From Aquimonas voraii (GTDB taxonomy: Bacteria; Pseudomonadota; Gammaproteobacteria; Xanthomonadales; Xanthomonadaceae), in NCBI RefSeq assembly GCF_900101825.1, contig NZ_FNAG01000012.1, forward strand, positions 1 through 64,000: 64,000 bases of DNA. The letters are read 5' to 3'. Each line of letters begins with the position of its first letter. Positions within the stretch are counted from its first letter, which is position 1. Shown here piece after piece: positions 26,270-35,044 of the stretch. The notes beneath the pieces are model-generated. The model made no database searches and was not told the DNA's origin. It saw only the letters and a program-made list of their open reading frames with translations. Both the position numbers and the translations under genes were made by a program.

Positions 26270-27598
26270 TCAGGGGGATTTGGCGATCAGCGCCAGGACA
26301 GCACCGAGTTGCTCGGGCGTCAGTGATTTCAGGGCCTGCAGCGCTGCCGTGGGATCAGAGGCCTGCGTCGGTTGTGGCGTACGAGAGGTGCCGACCGCTG
26401 AGCCCGCAAGGCCGTCGGGTGCTTTGGGGTCGAGCTTCGCGTGCATCAGTCCCGCGAAGGCCATCCCGTCGTTCCGGGTGAGGTTGGGCACGAAGCGCGA
26501 GTACACCCGGAACAGCATCTCCGTCGTCGAGTGGCCGAGGATGCTCGCCACCCACTCCGGGTTTTCTCCGGCGGCCAGCATCAGCGTCGCTGCGGTATGC
26601 CGCATGTGGTAAGGCGGTCTGACCTTGAGATCCAGATTGCGAAGCAGCGGGTACCAGATGCGGTTGGTGAAGTTCACCGCATCAATCGGATTGCCCTGCC
26701 GGCTGTGGAAGACCCATTCGCAGCCGGGGATCGCGTTGGCTTTCTGCTTGAGAAATGCCTCGCGCACCTGGGGCACCATCGGCACCGTCCGGATCGACGA
26801 CTGCGTTTTTGGCTCGCCGTCGCCCTCGCGAGAGTGCGTGCGCACCACCTGGAAGCAGCCTTGCTCGAAGTCGACGTCCTGCCACTGCAGGCCATCGGCC
26901 TCACCGGTGCGCAGCCCCGTGAGGAGCCGCACCGTCAGGTAAGGGCGATAGTCCTCCCGCACCCGGGCGATCAGGAGCTGGACTTCCTCCAGCGTGAAGG
27001 GCATCACTTCGGTCCGCTTCTGCTTCAGCGGCTTGAGCGTGCGCGCGGCAGACGTCAGCCCATGGCGATCGCAGCCCTCGTTGAGGATCGACTTCGCGAG
27101 CATCATCAGCTTGTTGATGCGCTTGGCTGAGATCGTCTGGCCGCCACGCCCACTGCGCTTCGAGATCTGGGCCTGGAACCCCAGCAGCTCGCCTCGACCA
27201 ATCTTGTCCAGCGCCAGATCACCGAGGGCCGGCAGCAGGATGCGATCCAGCGTGGTGCGCACGTAGGCGGCATACCGACGGCGCCAGCGCGGCGAGCTTT
27301 CCGTCACCCACACTTCCGAGAACTCGCGGAAGGTGGGGGTGGCTGGCTTGGCTCCGACCTCGCCGTCGAAATCGTCCCCCGCGGTCAGGCGCTTGGCGCG
27401 CGGGCTGTTCGGAAAGAAGCGCGCGTAGTCGAAGCTGCCCTTGGTGATCTCCCGCTCCACGCGCTTGGCCAGCGCTTCGACCACACGCCGATTGCTGGGC
27501 GTGTCCGAAAGCGCGGTCTGCTCGCGGCAGCGCACGCCCTGGAACTGGAAGTCCAGGTACAGGGTGCCTGTCTCTGGCCGTACCCGGACCTTAGCCAT
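26270..27598 (-). CDS. int: Site-specific tyrosine integrase
   Basis: The frame extends to 27727, but MAKVRVRPETGTLYLDFQFQ at 27598 is the normal start of integrases with an Arm-DNA-binding domain of the DUF3596 type. That start overlaps the upstream gene by 8 bp. The 442-residue protein has a core-binding domain (about 100-190) and a catalytic domain with TGLRTGEADGL (Arg), YHMRHTAAT (H-x-x-R), ILGHSTTEM (His) and FRVYSRF (Tyr). All catalytic residues are intact. It would integrate and excise the host element together with the adjacent AlpA-like factor. The C-terminal 60 residues are a low-complexity tail. Confidence 0.9.
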   Translation of the reverse strand: MAKVRVRPETGTLYLDFQFQGVRCREQTALSDTPSNRRVVEALAKRVEREITKGSFDYARFFPNSPRAKRLTAGDDFDGEVGAKPATPTFREFSEVWVTESSPRWRRRYAAYVRTTLDRILLPALGDLALDKIGRGELLGFQAQISKRSGRGGQTISAKRINKLMMLAKSILNEGCDRHGLTSAARTLKPLKQKRTEVMPFTLEEVQLLIARVREDYRPYLTVRLLTGLRTGEADGLQWQDVDFEQGCFQVVRTHSREGDGEPKTQSSIRTVPMVPQVREAFLKQKANAIPGCEWVFHSRQGNPIDAVNFTNRIWYPLLRNLDLKVRPPYHMRHTAATLMLAAGENPEWVASILGHSTTEMLFRVYSRFVPNLTRNDGMAFAGLMHAKLDPKAPDGLAGSAVGTSRTPQPTQASDPTAALQALKSLTPEQLGAVLALIAKSP

Positions 27599-27827
27599 GG
27601 GCGACGCCGCCGTTGGCCATCGGGATGATCGGCCCGCGCCCCATCGAGAAGTTGGCGATGTCGCGCTCGATGGTCTCGCGGATGAAAAGCAGCTTGCGGC
27701 CGCCGAAGGGGCGGATGTAGTGGACACCTTCCAGCAGCACGCTGTCCTTGAGCCGATCGCGGATCGTGCGAACGTCGTAGTGGATCAGGCTAGCCAGCTG
27801 CTCGGTGGTCAGGTAGGTTGCGCTCAT
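27591..27827 (-). CDS. AlpA/excisionase-like winged-helix protein
   Basis: A 78-residue protein with a MerR/excisionase-type helix-turn-helix (LTTEQLASLIHYDVRTIRDRL) followed by a wing (GVHYIRPFGGRKLLFIRE). It sits directly upstream of and overlaps int, the usual place for a recombination directionality factor. Confidence 0.75.
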   Translation of the reverse strand: MSATYLTTEQLASLIHYDVRTIRDRLKDSVLLEGVHYIRPFGGRKLLFIRETIERDIANFSMGRGPIIPMANGGVAHG

Positions 27828-27854
27828 GCGGGTCCTCCAGTGCTCGTCGGGGTG

Positions 27855-27884
27855 ATCGAGTGATGACCTAAATGATCACTCGAT
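27855..27884. promoter_or_regulatory. Operator-like inverted repeat between the int operon and its regulator
   Basis: Perfect 10-bp arms ATCGAGTGAT (27855-27864) and ATCACTCGAT (27875-27884) with a 10-bp spacer, one helical turn, lie in the 107-bp divergent intergenic region. The Cro/C1-type protein at 27935 is the likely ligand. Binding here would control both the excision operon and its own gene. Confidence 0.6.
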
Positions 27885-27934
27885 GACGAAGATAGCACTC
27901 AGAAGATCGCTGTCAACATCAAACGATCATCGGA

Positions 27935-28189
27935 ATGAGCGAAATTCAGGAAATGTTAAGATTCAAGCTCAAGGAGCGCATCGCCGAGCTGGAGTTCCGG
28001 GAACGCCGGCGCGTCACCTTGCAGGAGATCGCCGAGGCGACAGGCTTGAACCGTATGACGCTCTCGAAGCTCGCCAATCACCACGGATCGAACGTGCAGA
28101 CGGATGTCATCGACCGGCTCTGCACGTACTTCAAGTGCAAGGTCGAAGAGCTCGTGGAGCATCATCCGGAGCAGAACGTCCCCGGTTGA
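27935..28189 (+). CDS. Cro/C1-type (XRE) transcriptional regulator
   Basis: An 84-residue protein whose core VTLQEIAEATGLNRMTLSKL is a standard XRE helix-turn-helix, followed by a short dimerisation tail (VIDRLCTYFKCKVEELVEHH). It is divergent from the xis-int-HD operon and probably represses it. Confidence 0.85.
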   Translation: MSEIQEMLRFKLKERIAELEFRERRRVTLQEIAEATGLNRMTLSKLANHHGSNVQTDVIDRLCTYFKCKVEELVEHHPEQNVPG

Positions 28190-28388
28190 GCAGAGACTTG
28201 GCTGCCACCCGTTGAGTAACTGAGACCTGCCCTCCGAAGGGGGCTGGGAGAGAGGACCGCGCTACCGACTTGTCGATCATTCTGGGCTCGGCGCGAGTTC
28301 ATAGATACGCTCGGAAGGCCGTCGCCGCTCGCAGGATCTGAGACGCGACCACGCGAGGCTGTGCTCCCAACTTGCGCTGAGCACGGCC

Positions 28389-29389
28389 ATGGCGATGAAC
28401 ATGATCCAGTTTCAGCCGGGGCTGTCGCTACCCGAGTTCATGGGCTTCTATGGCACGGAGGCGAAGTGTCGACCCGCACTGTACCGCTGGCGTTGGCCCG
28501 CCGGATTTCGTTGCCCCGCCTTCGGAGCTCGTCATCGTTTGAGCTTCCGTCGCGGCGGCCACACCCTTACCAGTGCCGTGCCTGCCAGCATCAGACCACG
28601 CTGATGAGCGGCACGCTGCTGGCCTCCACCAAGCTGCCATTGACCGCCTGGCTTCTGATTCGCCTGCTCACCATCACGAAGACCAAGCTCGCGGCGCTGG
28701 AGTTCAAGCGTCATCTCGGCGTGTGCTACCGCACCGCTTGGCGCTTGAAGCACAAGATCATGCAGGCCATGAATGAGCAGGGAAAAACCAGGCGCCTCAG
28801 TGGTTTCCTGAAGAGCAATGACGCCTACCACAGCGACGAGCGCAATGGCGGCAGGCCCGGACGAGGCTCCGAGAATAAGCAGCCGCTCATGATCACAGTG
28901 AGCATTGATGCCGCCCATCAACAGCCGACCTTCGCCGACATCGAACCCGTGCGCGCCTCCGACAACGCCTCGCTGGCCGACTCGACGCAGCGGCGCCTTG
29001 CGCCCGAGGCTGAGGCGTTCACCGATGGATTGGGATGCTGCCGGCGCATTGAGGTCGCAGGCGACGCCCCTACCGTGCTGCAGACCGGCGGCGTCGCGGC
29101 CACCGAAGTCGATGGCGCGCGCCGGACCAACATGCTTCGATCCAACCTCCAGCGAGCTCTCGAAGGCGTCAATCACGCTATCCGTCAGTCGAAGTACGCT
29201 GGCCGTTACCTAGCCGAGGCCGCATACCCCTTCAACCGCCGCTTCAAACTGAGAAGGATGGCGAACCAGCACGGGGCTGCCTTGACGCGCTGCGAGCCTT
29301 GTCCAGTGCGGCTTTTTGCGTGGGGCGAGCAACTCCGTTCACTCAGGTTCGGCGCAGATCAGTTACATGGATGGGTTTTGATCGGTTGA
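28389..29389 (+). pseudogene. IS1595-family transposase, frameshifted
   Basis: The N-terminal part (MAMNMIQFQPGLSLPEFMGF through FRCPAFG, a zinc-ribbon half) is in one frame. From about 28548-28562 the sequence continues in another frame with YQCRACQHQT, TAWLLIRLLTITKTKLAALE, GRGSENKQPLMITVSI and RYLAEAAYPFNRRFKL, all typical of IS1595 transposases. One frameshift in a GC-rich run near 28555 separates the frames. Some catalytic-region residues also deviate (NDAYHSDE where DDAYLGGE is usual). Inactive. Confidence 0.75.
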
Positions 29390-30051
29390 AATTGAGCCTG
29401 TGCGAAACTAACTTCGTAAGATTTCTTGAACTGCATGACTCGCTCCCAAAAGAAGATGCCGGCTAATCAATGCGTTCAACCAGTGGGGCATTAGGTTCTT
29501 GGCGAAATATTCTTCTCATTCGCAGTCTGGTTCCGATGTTTTCATGAAAGCGACTGCCGCAAAACTCGACCGGCTTGATCCCAACCTTGGAGGTGCCAAT
29601 GGACTCATGCAGGACATGAGGTCAGGGCCGTCTTGGTCGTACAGTGTAGGGTTGACTGAGCGGATATTAGCTTACGTGCACCAGACGAACCCGCAGCAGG
29701 GTTTCCCGCCCCGTTGTGTCGGATCGGCGGCATTAAATGCCACCAACATCGCGAACGGAGCAGGTAGATCCGCGCTAACTGACTTGCCCAATCTGGCTGC
29801 ATTCGTCCAACGCTAGGCGGCTTCGCAGGAAAAGCGAAACGGAGGGAGATTCTACGCGCACCTTTGTGCAGACCTGAGGCTCCACCAGACCTGAGAGCCC
29901 GGCACGATTGACTGATCATAGGAGTAAGGCCAAGAAGCGACTTGATGCGCTTGTAAGGTAAATTCTCAGCGAATCGAAGTAATGACACCGAAACACGTGC
30001 GGTCGACAACCGTGTAAGATTGCTGATAAAAAGAGCAGGACGTCACAAGAA
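29390..30051. other. Intergenic region ahead of the methyltransferase operon
   Basis: This 662-bp stretch is visibly richer in A and T than the flanks and has no convincing gene; frames at 29499-29816 and 29605-30009 look random. Near its end lie TCGACA (30003-30008) and TGATAA (30024-30029), a poor promoter pair with 15-bp spacing, and a GAGCAGGA ribosome site before the methyltransferase start. Confidence 0.4.
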
Positions 30052-31407
30052 ATGAACTTGGAAGTAGTGCCGGCGAGCCGGACTTTCATCGACCTCTTCT
30101 CGGGATGCGGAGGTTTGTCGCTGGGACTTTGCCAGGCTGGATGGAAAGGACTCTTCGCCATCGAGAAGGCCACGGATGCGTTCGAGACTTTCCGGGAGAA
30201 CTTCCTTGGTGAGAACTCCCGCTTTGCCTTTGATTGGCCCAGCTGGTTGGAGCAGCGCGCACACTCCATCGATGACGTTTTGGCACTGCGCGGTCTACAT
30301 TTGTCGAAAATGCGGGGTGAAGTCGACCTCATCGCGGGTGGTCCGCCATGTCAAGGATTCTCGTTCGCGGGCAAGCGAAACGCGAAGGATCCCCGTAACC
30401 AGCTCTCCCAGCGGTACGTCGATTTCGTCGAGCGACTCCAGCCGAAGTCCCTAGTTCTGGAGAACGTTCCCGGCATGAACGTCGCCCATAAGTATGAGCA
30501 CGGGAAGAGTCGCAAGACTTACTACGAAAAGCTTCTGCATTCGCTTTCAATAGCCGGCTACGTGGTGTCGGGGCGTGTCTTGGACGCGGCTGACTTCGGC
30601 GTCCCGCAGCGCCGCACTCGACTAATTGCCGTTGGGATTCGGTCGGATATCGCGGATAAGCTTGCATGCGCGGCTAGCTCGACTCCCGCAGACGTGCTCG
30701 AGGGCATCTTCGATGCAATCAATCAGGCAGGCAAGCGTCAGCTCGTCCGATATGGCCAGGGCGCCCATGTCACGGTTCGGGACGCGATCTCTGATCTCGC
30801 GATTGGGCCGGCCGATCACGAGAACACCGAAGACTACGTGGGAAGCGAGCGATGTGCAGGCTACAGGCAGGTCAGGTACCAGGGGCCGAACACGCCTTAC
30901 CAGATCGCCATGGCTTCTGGGGTCACCCCATCCGAAATGGACAGCATGCGACTTGCCCGTCATCGTCCTGATGTAGAAAAGCGCTTCAAGGCGATCCTTG
31001 AAACTTGCCCGCGAGGGGTCAACTTGAGCGCCGAGTTGAGGGCGCAGCATAGAATGCTGAAGCATAGGACGGTGCCGATGCATCCCGAAAAGCCGGCGCC
31101 AACCCTGACTACCCTGCCGGATGACGTCCTGCACTACCGAGACCCGAGGATCCTGACGGTCCGGGAGTACGCCCGAATTCAGTCTTTCCCGGACTGGTTC
31201 CGTTTCAAGGGCAAATACACCACGGGCGGGGCGTCCCGTCGTCATGAGTGCCCGCGGTACACGCAGGTTGGCAATGCGGTCCCGCCGCTGCTCGGGCAGG
31301 CCATTGGCTCAGGATTAATGGCGTGCCTCTCTTTGAGTTCAACGCGAGTGATAAGGGCCAGTGCGCCCAGTCTCGCGATGGCCGAGAAAAAGGCTTTTGC
31401 CGTATAG
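30052..31407 (+). CDS. C5-cytosine DNA methyltransferase (defence operon)
   Basis: The 451-residue protein has all the C5-MTase motifs in order: I (FIDLFSGCGGLSLG, about 12-25), IV with the catalytic Pro-Cys (GGPPCQGFS, about 97-105), VI (LVLENVPG, about 134), VIII (GVPQRRTR, about 184), IX, and X (QVGNAVPPLLGQ, about 404). The variable target-recognition region lies between VIII and IX, so the sequence methylated cannot be read. It makes 5-methylcytosine. It heads a five-gene plus-strand operon (39 bp to the next gene), so its mark probably labels self DNA for the downstream ATPase/nuclease proteins. It is not a short orphan Dcm, because it is tied to this operon. Confidence 0.92.
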   Translation: MNLEVVPASRTFIDLFSGCGGLSLGLCQAGWKGLFAIEKATDAFETFRENFLGENSRFAFDWPSWLEQRAHSIDDVLALRGLHLSKMRGEVDLIAGGPPCQGFSFAGKRNAKDPRNQLSQRYVDFVERLQPKSLVLENVPGMNVAHKYEHGKSRKTYYEKLLHSLSIAGYVVSGRVLDAADFGVPQRRTRLIAVGIRSDIADKLACAASSTPADVLEGIFDAINQAGKRQLVRYGQGAHVTVRDAISDLAIGPADHENTEDYVGSERCAGYRQVRYQGPNTPYQIAMASGVTPSEMDSMRLARHRPDVEKRFKAILETCPRGVNLSAELRAQHRMLKHRTVPMHPEKPAPTLTTLPDDVLHYRDPRILTVREYARIQSFPDWFRFKGKYTTGGASRRHECPRYTQVGNAVPPLLGQAIGSGLMACLSLSSTRVIRASAPSLAMAEKKAFAV

Positions 31408-31446
31408 CAATTAGTCAGCTGCAAGAATCGAACAGGTGGATAGACG

Positions 31447-33528
31447 ATGACGAAATACCCCGATGGATTGCTTGATTGGTCGGGCAATCGGGCTGGAGGA
31501 GTCAAGAAACTCTTCTACGGCGGCAGCGGCCGCCCCGTCGGGAAGGTGATAGAGACTCCTCTACTCACCCGTCTCTGGGAATGGTCGGATAGCGTCGTCC
31601 AGTTCGAGCCGGGCATTCCGCGGGCGGTGTTGCTGTTGGGAGGGCCGGGAAACGGCAAGACAGAGGCAATTGAGCAGACGCTTCGCCGAATTGACTCAAG
31701 GCTTGCGCTGAGCGGAGCGCTCATCGACAAGCTTGCGGCTGTCTTCGAGTCCAAGGATGGAGTCCCCCCAGGACGCCTTGTGGAGGTGGATCTTGGGGCG
31801 CTTTCAGGGGGGCGCTCGAGCGGGACAATCTCGATTGTCCAAGACGCCTCGGAGGGGAATCCGGGCTCTCCTGATCTTCCGGCGCAATTGCTCTGCAACG
31901 ACCTAGCAGGACTCGTCGAAGACAACGTGTCAAAGCGCATCTATTTAGCGTGCATAAATCGCGGCGTCCTAGATGATGCCCTGATACTTGCGACGGAAAG
32001 AGGTGACACAGAAATTGGTGCTTTGCTGAAGCAAATCATCCGGTCGGTGTCGATGGCGGCCCATGGCGTCTCATGCTGGCCTCTGCAGGGATATCCGGGC
32101 ATCGCAGTCTGGCCAATGGATGTGGAGACCTTGGTCGCAGGCGTCCAGGGTCAACCTTCACCCGCGGAGCAGGTTCTTCATATTGCGGCCAATGCCGACC
32201 ATTGGCCTGATTTCGGGGCATGCGAAGCGGGTCAGTATTGCCCGTTTTGCACAAGTCGCAGGCTCCTTTCCGGCGAGCCCCATGCGGGATCTCTCGCCAA
32301 GCTGCTCCGATGGTATGAGCTGGCGAGCGGAAAGCGCTGGAACTTCAGGGACCTGTTTTCCCTTGTCGCCCACCTGTTGGCTGGAACCCCTAGCAATGCC
32401 GATGCGTCCGGTTATTCGCCCTGCAAATGGGCGGCAAAACAACTGAATCCCCCCGGCGGCGACCCGCGCAAGGCCGATGTACTCCGAAAGCGCGGAGTCT
32501 TTCGGTTGCTGGCTTCCCAATACCAACACGCGCTCTTTGGCGACTGGCCAATCGAGCATGCGTCGGGTCTCCGAAGAGACATCGCCGACCTAGGGCTTGG
32601 TGATTTCCCGGCGCTTGTGGCTATCCAGCAGTTCCTGGCGCTGGATAAGCGGCGGGAGTCGACGGCAACCCTCCGTGCCCAGCTCTCCGGCATGTCATCC
32701 GTATTGGATCCAGCAAAGGCAAGCCCCACCTTCGAGGTTAGGGTAAGCGCTAATACTGTTATTCGTTACGAAGACTTGGATAGGCGGTTCAGCCTGTCCA
32801 TCCAAGGAGGCAGAGAGTACCTCCAAGAATATCAGTGCCTCTCGGAGATCGAGATTTCAGCACTCAAGGTCCTTGAGGAGGCCGACAATAAGTTGTCTGA
32901 TCACTTAGTCAGGCGATCTCGGCCGGCGACAGCAATTCGAGTCCAGGCGCTTCTGAGGGCCATCGCGTGCAGGCTGGCAAGGAGGTCGATTGGCGTCAGG
33001 TGTTGTGTCACAAAGGATGCCGACGTCCTCGAGGAGTTCCACCGCGTCACCAATGGCGATTCGTCGGCGCTGCAGCAGGCGATCAGGCAGGTCGAGGCAC
33101 TTCTCAACGTCAATCGCCGGTTCGTTGTTTGTCTCAACAACACCTTTGGTGAGCCGCTGCCTCCCCCAGAGCGGCGCGCGATGCTTACCACGGACATTCA
33201 GCGCGTTAAGCCGGTGCCCGCCTTGGAGGGTGTTGAGCGGCCGAGATCGCCGATGCCCTTCCTGAGGGTCGGCGCACAAGGCAACGCCAGGCCCATAGCC
33301 CTGACCTTCGATCTCTTCAAGGCGACGAAATCCCTTAGGCGTGGCATGGTCGCGTCGTCACTTCCGAGGTCGGTGGTCGCGCTTCTCGATACGACCCGAG
33401 CTGGTCTTGCGGGAGCGATCGTGCGAGACGAAGACGCTCTGGAAGGTGCGGAGATCCGGATCGGAATCAGGGATGAGGTCATAGTGCGGACCTTTGGAAG
33501 TTTCGTCATCCGCCAGGAGGGTGCTTGA
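31447..33528 (+). CDS. P-loop ATPase, DptF/SspF-like position in a restriction module
   Basis: The 693-residue protein has a clear Walker A, LLLGGPGNGKTEAIEQT (about 60-75), near the N-terminus. A cysteine cluster CEAGQYCPFCTS (about 260) suggests a small zinc site. The remaining sequence is helical with no nuclease motif. Size, N-terminal ATPase and position directly before a ~500-residue protein and a giant HerA-type protein match the F gene of FGH restriction modules linked to DNA phosphorothioation. That equivalence is inferred from layout, not from an alignment. Its stop overlaps the next start (TGATG). Confidence 0.75.
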   Translation: MTKYPDGLLDWSGNRAGGVKKLFYGGSGRPVGKVIETPLLTRLWEWSDSVVQFEPGIPRAVLLLGGPGNGKTEAIEQTLRRIDSRLALSGALIDKLAAVFESKDGVPPGRLVEVDLGALSGGRSSGTISIVQDASEGNPGSPDLPAQLLCNDLAGLVEDNVSKRIYLACINRGVLDDALILATERGDTEIGALLKQIIRSVSMAAHGVSCWPLQGYPGIAVWPMDVETLVAGVQGQPSPAEQVLHIAANADHWPDFGACEAGQYCPFCTSRRLLSGEPHAGSLAKLLRWYELASGKRWNFRDLFSLVAHLLAGTPSNADASGYSPCKWAAKQLNPPGGDPRKADVLRKRGVFRLLASQYQHALFGDWPIEHASGLRRDIADLGLGDFPALVAIQQFLALDKRRESTATLRAQLSGMSSVLDPAKASPTFEVRVSANTVIRYEDLDRRFSLSIQGGREYLQEYQCLSEIEISALKVLEEADNKLSDHLVRRSRPATAIRVQALLRAIACRLARRSIGVRCCVTKDADVLEEFHRVTNGDSSALQQAIRQVEALLNVNRRFVVCLNNTFGEPLPPPERRAMLTTDIQRVKPVPALEGVERPRSPMPFLRVGAQGNARPIALTFDLFKATKSLRRGMVASSLPRSVVALLDTTRAGLAGAIVRDEDALEGAEIRIGIRDEVIVRTFGSFVIRQEGA

Positions 33529-35033
33529 TGTCCATGCAGGAGTTTCTCGCTTCACCATGGAAGAAAGAAGCCTCGCACCGAGCCTTCAACGAATCCTCTT
33601 TTGGTATGAGGTCTGCCCCGGAGTTCGCAACTGGCGAGGTCGTCCTGTCTTCGCTCTACCGCGCCGTCGGCTTTGACGGGGTTTCCGAGGAGAAAGTGCC
33701 CTCGCTTGGCAATGATTTCAGGAAGGCGCTGGACAAGGAACGCAGAAAGCAGAACGCAGCTGGTGGTCTGAGCCCAGAAGCCTGGCGCACGGTCGTGGAT
33801 CGTGTCGTGCAAAGTCCTAAGGTTGCGCAGCAATCCTCCAAGCGATTCCTATCGCTGTCCCCGGTCGTTCCCGACGCGGCCATCTACTCGGGCGCCGCGC
33901 GCCTTGGAGGAAACTCCTGGAACCCGGGGCGGCTGATCAAGCAAATGGTCGGAATCGGGTCGGAGACCATGGAGGGCGCGGAAACGCTTTGGGGCGAACT
34001 CTACGATGCTTTGTCCGTGACGGAAGCGGATGATGTCTGGGCAAGATGGCTCCAAACAGAATTTAGTCCCAGGCGCCCAGAGCAAATAGCGTGGGCCCCA
34101 AGACCGATGGATCAACCAGATTTGCTTCCGCAATCCGATAGACGGGGAGTTTCCTATCCCGCTCGGCAGTTCGTGGTGGACCTGCGAGGAATCTTGGATG
34201 CGAAGTCCGCCATGACGCGGCGGCAGTGGATCACACTGCTCGAGGCGCTACTTCGAATTGGATCGGTCAGCCATGTGCTGTGGCTGTGCGACGTCAATGA
34301 CCGCTTGTGGCGTGCGATGCGTGCGGCGCTCGAGGGCGAGGCGAGTGGCGTGCCCGCCGATGCCGCCGCCATAAGAACCGACATTCTGGCCGTCAGGCGG
34401 CGGACGCTCTCGTTCGGGAATCCCGCTGTCCCAGCGATTCGGGACCTGGCCTCTCGATACCTATCCGCACGCCTGGGAATCAACTGTGTCCTTTGGACGC
34501 TGGACGAACTTGGCGTGGGCTCAAGTCGACTTTGTTCGTCCGAAGAAATCCTTGACTTCATCAAGAGCGTTCAGGCCAACGCAGGGGGGCTCAAGGCCCG
34601 TGGCGTCATGGATGCCTTCCATTCCCTGCAAGACAAGGAAGTCAGGACCATTGGCTGTAAGAAAGGAGTCGGAGCAAACCTTCTGGAATTCAGCCAGTAC
34701 ACGCTTGGACAGAGGCAGACGATGGACCAGGCACTCCGCGGGTACGACCAGAGCTATTTCCTCAGGAAGAACGGGGATGCCAGGAACGCGCCATGGGTTC
34801 TATCTCTAGGGCCCGCTGCCGTACTTGCGATGGTCCACTCGTGCCTACATGCGGTGGATGGACCGCGATCGATACAAAGGCTTTCATCCCATCTCGGGAG
34901 CTACGGCATCGAGTTTGATCTCCACGGCGTCAACGATAGCGTCCTTGGAAAGCAACTCCGAATGCTCGGACTCGTACTGGATAGCCCGGATGCCGAGAGC
35001 GGTATGCTCCTTGTGCCCCCGTTCGTAGCCTGA
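33528..35033 (+). CDS. Unknown protein, G-position subunit of the restriction module
   Basis: The ATG at 33528 overlaps the previous stop and has an AGGAGG site; the upstream TTG is less likely. The 501-residue protein has no recognised motif. It contains a hydrophobic/amphipathic region VVDLRGILDAKSAMTRRQWI, then an extended helical part, and looks soluble. It lies between the F-like ATPase and the H-like helicase, exactly where DptG/SspG occurs, and is probably a structural or bridging subunit of the complex. The assignment is from context only. Confidence 0.65.
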   Translation: MSMQEFLASPWKKEASHRAFNESSFGMRSAPEFATGEVVLSSLYRAVGFDGVSEEKVPSLGNDFRKALDKERRKQNAAGGLSPEAWRTVVDRVVQSPKVAQQSSKRFLSLSPVVPDAAIYSGAARLGGNSWNPGRLIKQMVGIGSETMEGAETLWGELYDALSVTEADDVWARWLQTEFSPRRPEQIAWAPRPMDQPDLLPQSDRRGVSYPARQFVVDLRGILDAKSAMTRRQWITLLEALLRIGSVSHVLWLCDVNDRLWRAMRAALEGEASGVPADAAAIRTDILAVRRRTLSFGNPAVPAIRDLASRYLSARLGINCVLWTLDELGVGSSRLCSSEEILDFIKSVQANAGGLKARGVMDAFHSLQDKEVRTIGCKKGVGANLLEFSQYTLGQRQTMDQALRGYDQSYFLRKNGDARNAPWVLSLGPAAVLAMVHSCLHAVDGPRSIQRLSSHLGSYGIEFDLHGVNDSVLGKQLRMLGLVLDSPDAESGMLLVPPFVA

Positions 35034-35044
35034 GGAAGGAGGCA

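Noticed and set aside
29499-29816. 105-codon plus-strand frame before the methyltransferase
   Set aside because: No ribosome site, no family and unconvincing composition; a competing minus-strand frame is equally poor.
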